Of a stretch of 64,000 bases of DNA, positions 8,992 to 19,931 are shown in pieces; positions within the stretch are counted from its first letter, which is position 1, and the number at the start of each line of letters is the position of its first letter. Origin of the DNA: Pseudobutyrivibrio ruminis DSM 9787 (GTDB lineage Bacteria; Bacillota; Clostridia; Lachnospirales; Lachnospiraceae); assembly GCF_900218035.1 (NCBI RefSeq), contig NZ_OBMR01000004.1, positions 1-64,000 on the forward strand, written 5' to 3'. A program made the translations under genes and the position numbers. The notes beneath the pieces are model-generated. The model made no database searches. It saw only the letters and a list, made by a program, of their open reading frames with translations, and was not told the origin of the DNA.

Positions 8992-10264
8992 AAATTTAAT
9001 CAAAGACAAAAAAGTTTTAATTCTAGGATATGGACGAGAAGGACAATCAAGCTTTCGTATGATTAGCTCTGTAGGCGGGTACCAGGTGCTTGATATTGCC
9101 GATGCAAATGCTGTTAGTTCCGATTTAACAGCAAGCCACAAGGTTATCACAGGTGCTAATTATCTTGACTGCTTAGATGAATATGATGTTGTTTTCAAAA
9201 GTCCAGGAATTGTTCTTCCTAAGGATATTAAGGAATACAGCTGCCATATTACCTGCCAGGCCGACCTGTTTTTACAGGTTTATGGTGCTCAGACAATAGG
9301 AATTACAGGAACTAAGGGAAAATCCACAACATCTTCACTTTTATATCATATACTTAAGGAGTGTGATAAGGATGTTCTCTTCGGAGGAAATATCGGATTA
9401 CCAATTTTCGATATCACTGATCAGATTCATCCTCGTACTATTATTGTATTTGAGCTTTCTTGCCACCAGCTTGAATATGCTCACTATTCACCATCAAAGG
9501 CAATCCTTTTAAATCTTTATGAGGACCACCTGGATCATTACGGAACAGTTGAAAAATATTGGAACGCAAAGAAAAATATTTATAGAAATCAAGGCTACTG
9601 CGATTTCCTTTTCTGCAATCCAGAGTTTTTACCAGCTCCCGGTGAATGCAAAGCTACTGTTATCAAGGTTAAATCTGCTGATTTGCCATTCAACTCATTT
9701 GACGAGATTGAAGGCGTAACACTCCGCGGTACACACAATCTTTTCAATACCGCCTTTGTTTACGATATCTGCAGAAGATATGACATTACCGATGATGAGT
9801 TCAAGAAGGCATTAGCTTCTTTCAAAACTTTGGCTCATCGTTTACAGTTCCTCGGTTCTTTAGATGGAGTTGATTACTACGATGATTCAATCTCTACAAC
9901 AGTAGAATCTGCTATTAGTGCAATTAAAGCCATTCCAAATGCTGGCACAATTCTTCTCGGAGGAATGGACAGAGGTATTGATTACGATCCTTTGGTTGAT
10001 TTCTTACAGACACGAAGCTTAGAGCATATTATTTTAATGTATGATAGCGGAAAAGTTATTTTAGAAAAGCTTAAAGCAGCTACAAACGATGAGTTCATGA
10101 CTCATGTACACTACATAGAAGAACTTGCAGATGCTTGTACCTATGTTAAAGAAAACGCATCTAAGGGTACTGCTGTTATTCTTTCTCCAGCTTCAGCAAG
10201 CTATGGTCACTTCAAGAATTTTGAGCAGAGAGGCGATTTCTTTAAAGAACATATTGGACTATGA
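8975..10264 (+). CDS. murD2: MurD-like ligase, probably adds L-Glu to UDP-MurNAc-L-Ala (MurD2)
   Basis: A 429-residue Mur ligase. It has an N-terminal dinucleotide-fold substrate domain starting KKVLILGYGREG, an ATP loop GITGTKGKSTTSS (about 108-120), the NLYEDHLDHYGT segment, and a C-terminal domain with AHRLQFLGSLDGVDYYDDS. Canonical MurD has DSKATN after the last motif; here it reads DSISTT, a change I associate with the L-Glu-using MurD2. Overlap with murL supports a two-step route in which L-Glu is added and then epimerised. No standard murD is in this window, so one elsewhere cannot be excluded. Confidence 0.82.
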   Translation: MKETIRNLIKDKKVLILGYGREGQSSFRMISSVGGYQVLDIADANAVSSDLTASHKVITGANYLDCLDEYDVVFKSPGIVLPKDIKEYSCHITCQADLFLQVYGAQTIGITGTKGKSTTSSLLYHILKECDKDVLFGGNIGLPIFDITDQIHPRTIIVFELSCHQLEYAHYSPSKAILLNLYEDHLDHYGTVEKYWNAKKNIYRNQGYCDFLFCNPEFLPAPGECKATVIKVKSADLPFNSFDEIEGVTLRGTHNLFNTAFVYDICRRYDITDDEFKKALASFKTLAHRLQFLGSLDGVDYYDDSISTTVESAISAIKAIPNAGTILLGGMDRGIDYDPLVDFLQTRSLEHIILMYDSGKVILEKLKAATNDEFMTHVHYIEELADACTYVKENASKGTAVILSPASASYGHFKNFEQRGDFFKEHIGL

Positions 10265-10273
10265 GGATAAAGT

Positions 10274-10546
10274 ATGAGTAATACACGATATTCTTTTTTG
10301 AATGATGAAGGTCCTGCTGTAAAACACTGTTCTAAATGTGGTAGACGTATACCACTTAGCTCACCTTATGACCAGTGCAAAGAATGCATGAAAAAAGAAC
10401 TCTTTCCAAAGGTGAAAGAGTTCATTAATGAAAACTATGATGTCAACGAAATGATTGTTGCTCAAGAGTTTGGTATCGACCGAAGCATCATCCATGAGTG
10501 GGTCCGTGATGGTCACTTGGAATATAAAACACGTCCACAACTGTAG
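10274..10546 (+). CDS. Small zinc-ribbon protein with helix-turn-helix-like C-terminus
   Basis: A 90-residue protein. Two CxxC pairs (KHCSKCG at about 18-24, and CKECMKK at about 37-43) predict a zinc ribbon. The tail has EFGIDRSIIHEWVRDG, which looks like a short helix-turn-helix recognition segment, a layout also seen in flagellar operon proteins of the YvyF type. No flagellar genes are nearby. It starts 9 nt after murD2 and is likely the third gene of that operon. Function unknown. Confidence 0.7.
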   Translation: MSNTRYSFLNDEGPAVKHCSKCGRRIPLSSPYDQCKECMKKELFPKVKEFINENYDVNEMIVAQEFGIDRSIIHEWVRDGHLEYKTRPQL

Positions 10547-10549
10547 AAT

Positions 10550-13222
10550 TTATATTCTACTGTCGTGGCATGTGAAATATACTGTTTGTCGTTCGTCGGC
10601 AATTTTATGAAGGAGTTTTAACGACTCCTTTATTTTTTTGTCATCAAGATTTGTAAATGGATCATCTAAAATAAGAATTGGCTTCTCATCTGGATAAAGC
10701 ACGTCAACAAGAGCAAGTCTGGAACAAAGCGCTACTAAATCCTGGTACCCTTGAGATAGGTATTCCGCGCTTTTGGTGCTTCCCGAGTATGCCAGCTTTA
10801 TATTTAAATCCATATCAAGCTCGAAGTCTTCAATGGCATAGCCTGACTTTGTAGCCTCTGGACCATTAATCAAGCTAAGATATTTATGAAGTCCATTTTG
10901 AAGTGGTTGCATATACTTTGACTGAAAGCTCTCCCTGGCTCTTTGAAGGAAATCCTCTGTCTTTGTAAGTAACTCTGCGTTCTTTTTGAACTCCTTTTCC
11001 TTTACCTCAAGACGTTCTATCTGCTCAGAAATATCGCTTAATCTTTCAACATCCTCAAGTGCCTGTGCAAGATTATCTTTCTCCTGCATAATCTGTCTGT
11101 TGAGCTCCATAATCTGCTCATCCAAAATATTCTGCTTTTGCTGAAGATCATCCACTGACTGAACCTGCTCATTCACATCGTACATTTCCTCAAATTTGGC
11201 TATTTCTTCTTTGAGGTTGTCTACACGCTCTTTTATTGCAGTGTATGCACGTTTTTTAATGCTGATGCTTTGAATCTGTTCAAGGCGCTCAAGTGATTTA
11301 TTAATCGGATATCTTGAAAGAATACTGTTGATATCCTCAGTCATGGTTTTGATAGAGCTTTCATGACTGTCTATCTCTTCCTGCTCCTCAAGATATTTTG
11401 CATACTTTTCAGCATCCTTTTTGAGCTGAGCAAGGAATTCGTACTCTCCACCCATTTCGTAGAGATTGATTCCATACCATGTAGCAAAAGGCTGAATCTT
11501 TGTGTATAGCTCCAACTGCAAATCTGCAAGTTCATCAAGCGTGCCTTCTGCTTCCTGATGTCTTGATTTTTCTTCTTCGAGAAGATGTCGATACTGATCC
11601 AGCTTTCTACGAATTTCGTATACATTTTCCTGCATGGTATCAGCTCTGGTAAGAAGGAAGTGAGACAGAAATTCTGAGCACTCTTCCTGTAATTCTCTAA
11701 GCTCTAATGTGCTGAGTTCAAGAGCATCCTCTTCTTCCGATACACGCTCCTCGTATTCTGCAGCCTGTTTCATTTTATTCTTGTGAGTACGTCTTCCACT
11801 GATTGAAAGGATTACCACATCCACAATGATAGCTACAAAGCTCACTATTTCTACAATTCTTCCAACTACATCTGTCAAATAATTGCTGAACACAACCCCT
11901 GTCATAATGAAAATAGCTAAGAAGATTGTACCGATAATATGCCAAACACTAACTGTATTTTTCTTGTTGAGCTTTTCATTTGCTTCCTGCTCTGCTCTAA
12001 GGGCGATAAGTCTCTCGTTGCTTTGACTCACCCTTGCCTCAAGACCAGTAATCAAAGTGGTCTGGCGCTCTATATGAGAAAGCTGCTCGTCGGTAGGCTC
12101 CATTTTATCGAAGAAGAACTTAAGCTCTGTAAGCTGCTTGTTGGATTCCTCTGATAGTTTTGAGTGCTCTGCCTTAGCACGAAGCTCAGAAAGATTCGAT
12201 GCCATTTTATTCCACATAGCAAACTCAGAATCGTCTGGAATTCGCTCTGTAAATGGCTTATCAAAAACTGGTGTCTCTCTGCTTCTGTCCTCTGATAATC
12301 CTCTAAGGGCACGCTCGTGAACAGCCAAATCTCGCTCAGTCTGCTCCAGCATGACTATTTCGTCATCACTTGGAAGCCCTGATTTAAAGAATTCTTCCAG
12401 CTCAGCTAGCTTTCCTAGCTCGCTATCAAGGTTTTCTTTATGAATCTTGTATGCGCCAAGCTCCTGCTCCTTTTTACTTTGAAGCTGAATTGTCTCAGCT
12501 AGCTTTACTTTCTCTGCATTGAGCTGATTAAGGCTGCCCTGCTTTTCTTCTACCAGGCAACTCATAGCCTCAACGCTTTCCTCTATAGCTGGAAGTTTTT
12601 CGTATTCTTCCTTACATTTGTTTATTTCGTTTTTTACACCGTAAAGCTTGCCCGGGTTGATTTTACTATTTCTAGTGTATTCAACACGTGCATCCTTTAC
12701 GCTCTTTAACGCTACATCAAAGTTGCTGATGTCGTCTCTGGCAGCAGTAAGATTTCCCATTTTTGCATTTAGAGAATCTGTCATCCCTGTTCCTAAAGAA
12801 AGCTGTGGAATATACACGCTCTTCTCGAATGAATCCCTATCTACTCGAAACAGTTCTTCACCAATATTCTCAGTGTAGTCGTTTGATAAAAGCCCTGTCA
12901 CATCATCGTAAAGAGCAAATGTGTCATCCTTGTCTGTCTTGCCAAAGGTACGCTCAATTCGGTATCTATGGTCTTTTGCAGTAAAGACAATATTACCTCC
13001 ACACAGGCTACCATCCCATGGAAGATAATGGTTTCTTTCCAGAAGCTTTTTCTTGGTATTGGGAGAATATTCCAATCCATAAAACATGGCCTTGATGAAC
13101 ACTGAAAATGTGGTCTTTCCCCATCCATTTTCCTGAAGTATTGGATTGAAACCTTCATCAAAATCGTATTTAAATTCTGTAATCTTGCCAAAGTGGGCAA
13201 TATAGCATGATACTAATTTCAT
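10550..13222 (-). CDS. YhaN-like SMC/SbcC-family ATPase
   Basis: An 890-residue AAA ATPase. The Walker A is ENGWGKTT near residue 32. The middle is long heptad-rich coiled coil (about 190-720), broken near residues 430-475 by two hydrophobic segments that may cross the membrane, as in Bacillus YhaN. The C-terminal half-site has the signature YLSQGYQDLVALCSRLAL and Walker B ILILDDPFTNLDD. It should act with the nuclease encoded just upstream, with which it overlaps by 4 nt, on DNA ends or hairpins. This is inferred from SbcCD and YhaNO relatives. Confidence 0.88.
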   Translation of the reverse strand: MKLVSCYIAHFGKITEFKYDFDEGFNPILQENGWGKTTFSVFIKAMFYGLEYSPNTKKKLLERNHYLPWDGSLCGGNIVFTAKDHRYRIERTFGKTDKDDTFALYDDVTGLLSNDYTENIGEELFRVDRDSFEKSVYIPQLSLGTGMTDSLNAKMGNLTAARDDISNFDVALKSVKDARVEYTRNSKINPGKLYGVKNEINKCKEEYEKLPAIEESVEAMSCLVEEKQGSLNQLNAEKVKLAETIQLQSKKEQELGAYKIHKENLDSELGKLAELEEFFKSGLPSDDEIVMLEQTERDLAVHERALRGLSEDRSRETPVFDKPFTERIPDDSEFAMWNKMASNLSELRAKAEHSKLSEESNKQLTELKFFFDKMEPTDEQLSHIERQTTLITGLEARVSQSNERLIALRAEQEANEKLNKKNTVSVWHIIGTIFLAIFIMTGVVFSNYLTDVVGRIVEIVSFVAIIVDVVILSISGRRTHKNKMKQAAEYEERVSEEEDALELSTLELRELQEECSEFLSHFLLTRADTMQENVYEIRRKLDQYRHLLEEEKSRHQEAEGTLDELADLQLELYTKIQPFATWYGINLYEMGGEYEFLAQLKKDAEKYAKYLEEQEEIDSHESSIKTMTEDINSILSRYPINKSLERLEQIQSISIKKRAYTAIKERVDNLKEEIAKFEEMYDVNEQVQSVDDLQQKQNILDEQIMELNRQIMQEKDNLAQALEDVERLSDISEQIERLEVKEKEFKKNAELLTKTEDFLQRARESFQSKYMQPLQNGLHKYLSLINGPEATKSGYAIEDFELDMDLNIKLAYSGSTKSAEYLSQGYQDLVALCSRLALVDVLYPDEKPILILDDPFTNLDDKKIKESLKLLHKIADERQTVYFTCHDSRI
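10610..10639 (+). terminator. Terminator of the murL operon inside the convergent yhaN-like gene
   Basis: AAGGAGT (10610-10616) pairs with ACTCCTT (10624-10630) and is followed by TATTTTTTT. It lies about 65 nt past the zinc-ribbon stop, within the antisense 3' coding end of the ATPase gene. Confidence 0.6.
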
Positions 13223-14304
13223 TCAATATCCTCCCCCATAATGGCTCTAATTCCTAGTTCGATAATCTTGGCTTTCTCCTCTTCATCCATATCCTGAGCC
13301 TGAACAAGTCGAACGAATTCACCCTTCAAGCTCTTGTCATATTTGAAGCTATCATAATCAACTAATGTCTTTGTTCTGTCGTAGCATTTTACGAAGAAGT
13401 ATTTATTCTCAAAGAGGCGAACGAAGCGCACAATATCAAGCTCATCATCCAGCTCACGCTCACCAGTAATAACAAACTTGATAAGGTCCTGATCATCCAC
13501 ATCGACCAACAGCTCTTTTGCCTTTGCCACAGTATCCTGCAATGACATATCAGCTGTAACCTCTACCTGAATCTCATGAAGTCTTCTAAGAGCAAAAGGA
13601 ATAAACTCTGATGTGATTTGACCATCGTTTATCTCCATCAGTACAAAGCCCTTATCTCCGGTCTCATCGAAGCCACGGCCCTCCAGACATCCTGGATAGC
13701 AATACACTCCTCTATCATCCAATTGCTCATAAATGTACTTATGCACATGACCAAGAGCAAGATAATCAATAAACTTGCCCTTCAAAGCAGTGGTATTGAT
13801 GATTTCAGCACCATCCCTGCCATCATAATCAGACTGCTGCCCGTGCAACATAACGATATTAGTATTAGCAGAATCAAGCACCAAACGCTGAGCCATAGTT
13901 GCAACGTTTGTAGAGTTAATCTCCATACCAGTAATCACAACATCATCAAGCTCATAGCTGGTCCATCCATCATCTGTAAACATATGGAAATTAGAAGGTA
14001 TCTCATCTATACCCTCTTCCATAAAATCGCATCTATCATGGTTGCCCTTCAGATAATAAAACTCAATCTGAGGATTATTTACTATCTGCTCAACAACTCT
14101 TCTTTTAACTTCTTTTCTAATGTGGATTTTATCAAATAAATCTCCGGCAATAAGAATAGCACGCACCTGATTATCAAGAGCGTACTCTACCATACGTTCA
14201 AATGTCTCAATCAACTCTGAACGTCTAAGAAGTGCCTGGTCTTTATCAAGATTGCTTTCCATCTTGGAGTCTAAGTGCAGGTCTGCACAATGAATAATTC
14301 GCAT
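13219..14304 (-). CDS. YhaO/SbcD-like DNA repair exonuclease
   Basis: A 361-residue calcineurin-type phosphoesterase. The metal ligands lie in IIHCADLHLDS (residues 3-13), LIAGDLFDK, the LKGNHDRCD motif, VMLHGQQ and ALGHVHK. This is the Mre11/SbcD set of motifs. The C-terminal part (about 240-361) is the capping or ATPase-binding region. ATG 14304 opens the operon. One of the long palindromic elements (14424-14999) starts 120 bp upstream, which is notable because SbcCD enzymes cut hairpins formed by long palindromes. Confidence 0.9.
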   Translation of the reverse strand: MRIIHCADLHLDSKMESNLDKDQALLRRSELIETFERMVEYALDNQVRAILIAGDLFDKIHIRKEVKRRVVEQIVNNPQIEFYYLKGNHDRCDFMEEGIDEIPSNFHMFTDDGWTSYELDDVVITGMEINSTNVATMAQRLVLDSANTNIVMLHGQQSDYDGRDGAEIINTTALKGKFIDYLALGHVHKYIYEQLDDRGVYCYPGCLEGRGFDETGDKGFVLMEINDGQITSEFIPFALRRLHEIQVEVTADMSLQDTVAKAKELLVDVDDQDLIKFVITGERELDDELDIVRFVRLFENKYFFVKCYDRTKTLVDYDSFKYDKSLKGEFVRLVQAQDMDEEEKAKIIELGIRAIMGEDIE

Positions 14305-14389
14305 ACAATCTCCCTAACAATTTCTCCCTTATTCTTGCCTATAATTCTAGCACATCTCCCGCCCCCGTAACATCTTCTTTTTTCACCAA

Positions 14390-14407
14390 AAAGTAACGGC
14401 ACCCACT
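14390..14407. repeat. Inverted copy of the 3' end of the adjacent GH1 gene
   Basis: These 18 bases (AAAGTAACGGCACCCACT) are the exact reverse complement of 15014-15031, which lies inside the last codons of the GH1 gene on the other side of palindrome copy 1. They extend the foldback complementarity beyond the element ends into a coding sequence. Confidence 0.85.
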
Positions 14408-14423
14408 ATTCACTTTTTCATAG

Positions 14424-14999
14424 GGCCGGGCTCCCCCACCGTGGTACGGGCGCTGGCACTGCAAGAGAGTGACATCGCATGAATATTATGTTTTTCTAAG
14501 GTACAAGGAGAACACACTAATTTGTGGTGTCTTTTGCAGGTCTGTACATTTTCTGAATCTGTATGTCTATGGACGGACACACAGTTCTTGATTAGGATAT
14601 GGATTTCAAAAACTATGGATACCTTTGGGTGATTTTGGAATAAGCTTAGTAGAACAAAAAGAGATATTTGATATGGATGAGCAGCTGCCGCTAGGACGGC
14701 GGCAGCAGTGGTCACTTGAAACACGACGTTGAATGTGCCACGGTGCTCATACATACAAATATCTCTTTTTTAGTTCTACTTTGCGAATGTAATATGAACC
14801 CAAGGTACCATAGCTTTGGAAATCCATATTATAAAATATAAAAGTGTCCGTCCTAGCCTATACAGATTCAGAAAAAGTTCATCCCGCAACAAGACACTCA
14901 CAGTGTGTTCTCCTTTTGTACCAAGAAAAACTATAATATTCGCGAAATCGTCACTCCCTTGCAGTGCCAGCGCCCGTACCACAGTGGGGGAGCCCGGCC
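14424..14999 (+). repeat. Long imperfect palindromic element, copy 1
   Basis: A 576-bp foldback structure fills most of the gene-free gap 14305-15005. The outer 42 nt (14424-14465) match the reverse complement of 14958-14999 at 41 of 42 positions. Inner arms remain mostly complementary up to the centre, for example GACGGACA at 14572-14579 against TGTCCGTC at 14845-14852. The centre (14681-14746, 66 nt) is not simply palindromic. It can form a stem GCTGCCGC/GCGGCAGC with a 7-nt loop plus a second GTGG/CCAC hairpin, both closed by ATGAGCA (14677-14683) and TGCTCAT (14744-14750). The core is identical, in opposite orientation, to copy 2 at 38358-38943. Strand is given by that core and is arbitrary. 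No transposase, reverse transcriptase or convincing ORF lies inside. It could encode a structured RNA or be a foldback DNA element. Confidence 0.9.
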
Positions 15000-15005
15000 A
15001 TTTTA

Positions 15006-16490
<1,485 letters not shown>

Positions 16491-18104
16491 TTAATCCATA
16501 TTTCTAATTGCTTCCCTTACTGGAAGTACCATTGCAGGGCTGACTGATAATTCGTCAAATCCCATTTCAACAAAAGTTTTTGTAAGTTCCAGGTCAGCAC
16601 CTAGTTCTCCACAAATACCAACCCAACAATCACTCTTATGCCCATTATCCACAATCATTTTCAACATCTTCAAAATTGCTGGATGATGTGGATCATAGAA
16701 GTTTTCCAAGCGCTGATTCTGTCTGTCAATGGCAAGTGTATACTGAGTTAAGTCATTGGTTCCTATAGAGAAGAAATCAACTTCTTTTCCAATTTCCTCG
16801 CTCATCATTACAGCTGCTGGTGTTTCAATCATTACACCCAGCTCTACATCCTTATACTGAATTCCATCTTCATCCAGTTCACGCTTTACCTCTGCTACTA
16901 TTTCTTTGATGCGCTTAACTTCATCAACAGAGATAATCATTGGAAACATAATTGATATATTTCCATAGTAGCTTGCTCTGTACAAAGCTCTCAACTGAGT
17001 CTTGAAAACATCTGGGCGTTCCAAACATATTCTTATAGCTCTAAAGCCAAGAGCAGGATTATCCTCATGTCCTAAATCAAAATAATCTACCTGCTTGTCT
17101 GCACCAATGTCTAGTGTTCGGATTATAACCTTTTTACCGGCCATTGTTTCTGCTACCTGACGATAGATTTTAAACTGCTCTTCCTCTGTAGGATAGCTGT
17201 CTGATTTCAAATATATAAACTCACTTCTGAATAGCCCAATACCTTCTGCGCCATTTACAAGAACAGAATTTAAATCACCGATACTACCAATGTTTGCATA
17301 CAGATTTACTTTTCTGCCACTCTTAGTAACAGTGTCTTTATTCCTCAGCTCTTTGAGCAATTCCTTCTGACGTCTGTTCTGCTCGCGAACCTTTTCGTAG
17401 TTTTCCAATGTCTCCTTATCAGGTTCAACAATCATTAAGCCTTCAGTACCATCAACTATTGCCTCTTTGCCATTTACGTCTTCAGATACATCTGCAGCGC
17501 CAACCAATGCAGGTATTCCCATTGTTCTTGCAAGAATAGCTGTATGAGAATTTTCAGATCCAAGCTTTGTTACAAAAGCCAGGATTTTATCTTTATCCAT
17601 CTGTACAGTTTCACTTGGAGATAAATCCTCTGCAACAACAATTACAGGCTCATCAAAGTTTGTCTCACCTGATTGATTTCCAAGCAGAATTGAGATTACT
17701 CGCTCTGCAATATCTTTTACATCTGCAGCTCTAGCCTTGAAATAATCATCATCCATATTTGCAAACATATCCGCAAAGTTGTCACCAGTCTGAGCTGTTG
17801 CATACTCCGCATTTACGTTTTGAGTTTTTATCATGTTCTCAATTGAGTCGCTAAACTCATCCTCAAGCATCATGATATGAACGTTGAAGATTTCTGCTTC
17901 TTCCTCCGATGCAATCTTTTTTGTTTTCTCGTACAAAGCAGTAAGCTGGGAAATTGCCTCTTCCCTTGCATCCAAATATCTTTGCCACTCTGCATCTGTA
18001 TCTGTGATTTTTGTTCTTGTTACTATATTTTCTTTTTTTGCATAAAAATATATCTTTCCAATGGCAACACCATTGAAGACTTTCTTTCCAGTGAGTTTTT
18101 TCAT
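16491..18104 (-). CDS. ptsI: PTS enzyme I (phosphoenolpyruvate-protein phosphotransferase)
   Basis: A 537-residue enzyme I that takes phosphate from PEP and passes it to HPr. The phosphorylated His is in SENSHTAILAR (H187). The C-terminal PEP-binding TIM barrel has FRSEFIY, RTLDIGADKQ and the SIGTNDLTQY and GICGELG motifs. ATG 18104 is preferred to the ATG at 18110 because the AGGAAG site would be too close to the latter. It follows HPr by 12 nt, inside a sugar-specific operon rather than a separate ptsHI locus. Confidence 0.95.
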   Translation of the reverse strand: MKKLTGKKVFNGVAIGKIYFYAKKENIVTRTKITDTDAEWQRYLDAREEAISQLTALYEKTKKIASEEEAEIFNVHIMMLEDEFSDSIENMIKTQNVNAEYATAQTGDNFADMFANMDDDYFKARAADVKDIAERVISILLGNQSGETNFDEPVIVVAEDLSPSETVQMDKDKILAFVTKLGSENSHTAILARTMGIPALVGAADVSEDVNGKEAIVDGTEGLMIVEPDKETLENYEKVREQNRRQKELLKELRNKDTVTKSGRKVNLYANIGSIGDLNSVLVNGAEGIGLFRSEFIYLKSDSYPTEEEQFKIYRQVAETMAGKKVIIRTLDIGADKQVDYFDLGHEDNPALGFRAIRICLERPDVFKTQLRALYRASYYGNISIMFPMIISVDEVKRIKEIVAEVKRELDEDGIQYKDVELGVMIETPAAVMMSEEIGKEVDFFSIGTNDLTQYTLAIDRQNQRLENFYDPHHPAILKMLKMIVDNGHKSDCWVGICGELGADLELTKTFVEMGFDELSVSPAMVLPVREAIRNMD

Positions 18105-18116
18105 AATCATTACTTC

Positions 18117-18374
18117 CTACAAATTGTTTTTGAAATATTCTTCAAGCTTAACCAAGGTGTCAGCCTCTGTCTCTCCCTCAACCTGTACAGTAACTTCCTC
18201 CCCTTGCTTTGCACCAAGTGACAATAATCCCATTAGCTTCTTTGCGTCGGCGCTCTTTTCGCCTTTAACTATTGTGATTTTATCTGCATGGCTCTTTGCC
18301 TCTGTTACCAAAAGGCTAGCTGGTCTTGCGTGAATTCCTACTTCATCTGTGATTGTATAATTGAAACTTACCAT
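18117..18374 (-). CDS. ptsH: HPr phosphocarrier protein lacking Ser46
   Basis: An 85-residue HPr. The catalytic site GIHARPA puts the phosphorylated His at position 15. The usual regulatory Ser46, target of HPr kinase and basis of CcpA-type catabolite control in Firmicutes, is Lys here (DAKKLMGLLSLG, K46), aligned without gaps to Bacillus HPr. Phosphotransfer should work but Ser46 signalling should not. The gene lies between two GH1 genes and just ahead of ptsI, so it may be a dedicated carrier for this PTS. Confidence 0.93.
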   Translation of the reverse strand: MVSFNYTITDEVGIHARPASLLVTEAKSHADKITIVKGEKSADAKKLMGLLSLGAKQGEEVTVQVEGETEADTLVKLEEYFKNNL

Positions 18375-18389
18375 TTTCTCTTTTCCCCT

Positions 18390-19907
<1,518 letters not shown>

Positions 19908-19931
19908 TTATTCAACGGCAGTTCAATAGCT

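Noticed and set aside
10543-10560. Perfect 18-bp palindrome GTAGAAT/ATTCTAC at the convergent stop codons as a terminator
   Set aside because: It is A/T-rich with no T-run after it; the stem at 10610-10630 with seven T is the better terminator. Its presence may be chance.
14410-14754. A 114-residue minus-strand frame through palindrome copy 1, with a similar 42-residue frame starting at 38611 in copy 2 (shared GTFNVVFQVTTAAAVLAAAA)
   Set aside because: The shared peptide comes only from the identical 66-nt core. The differing codons at its edges are paired stem changes, the frames diverge at once outside it, and no ribosome site precedes either start.
14424-14999. Palindrome as an integron attC site, group II intron, retron or ROOL-type large RNA
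   Set aside because: There is no integrase, reverse transcriptase or intron-like domain V. The length is too great for attC, and the rod-like single hairpin with a small two-hairpin tip does not fit the many-branched large RNA classes I know.
14424-14999. CRISPR-like or tandem repeat array in the gene-free gap
   Set aside because: The repeats are two inverted arms, not a series of direct repeats with spacers.
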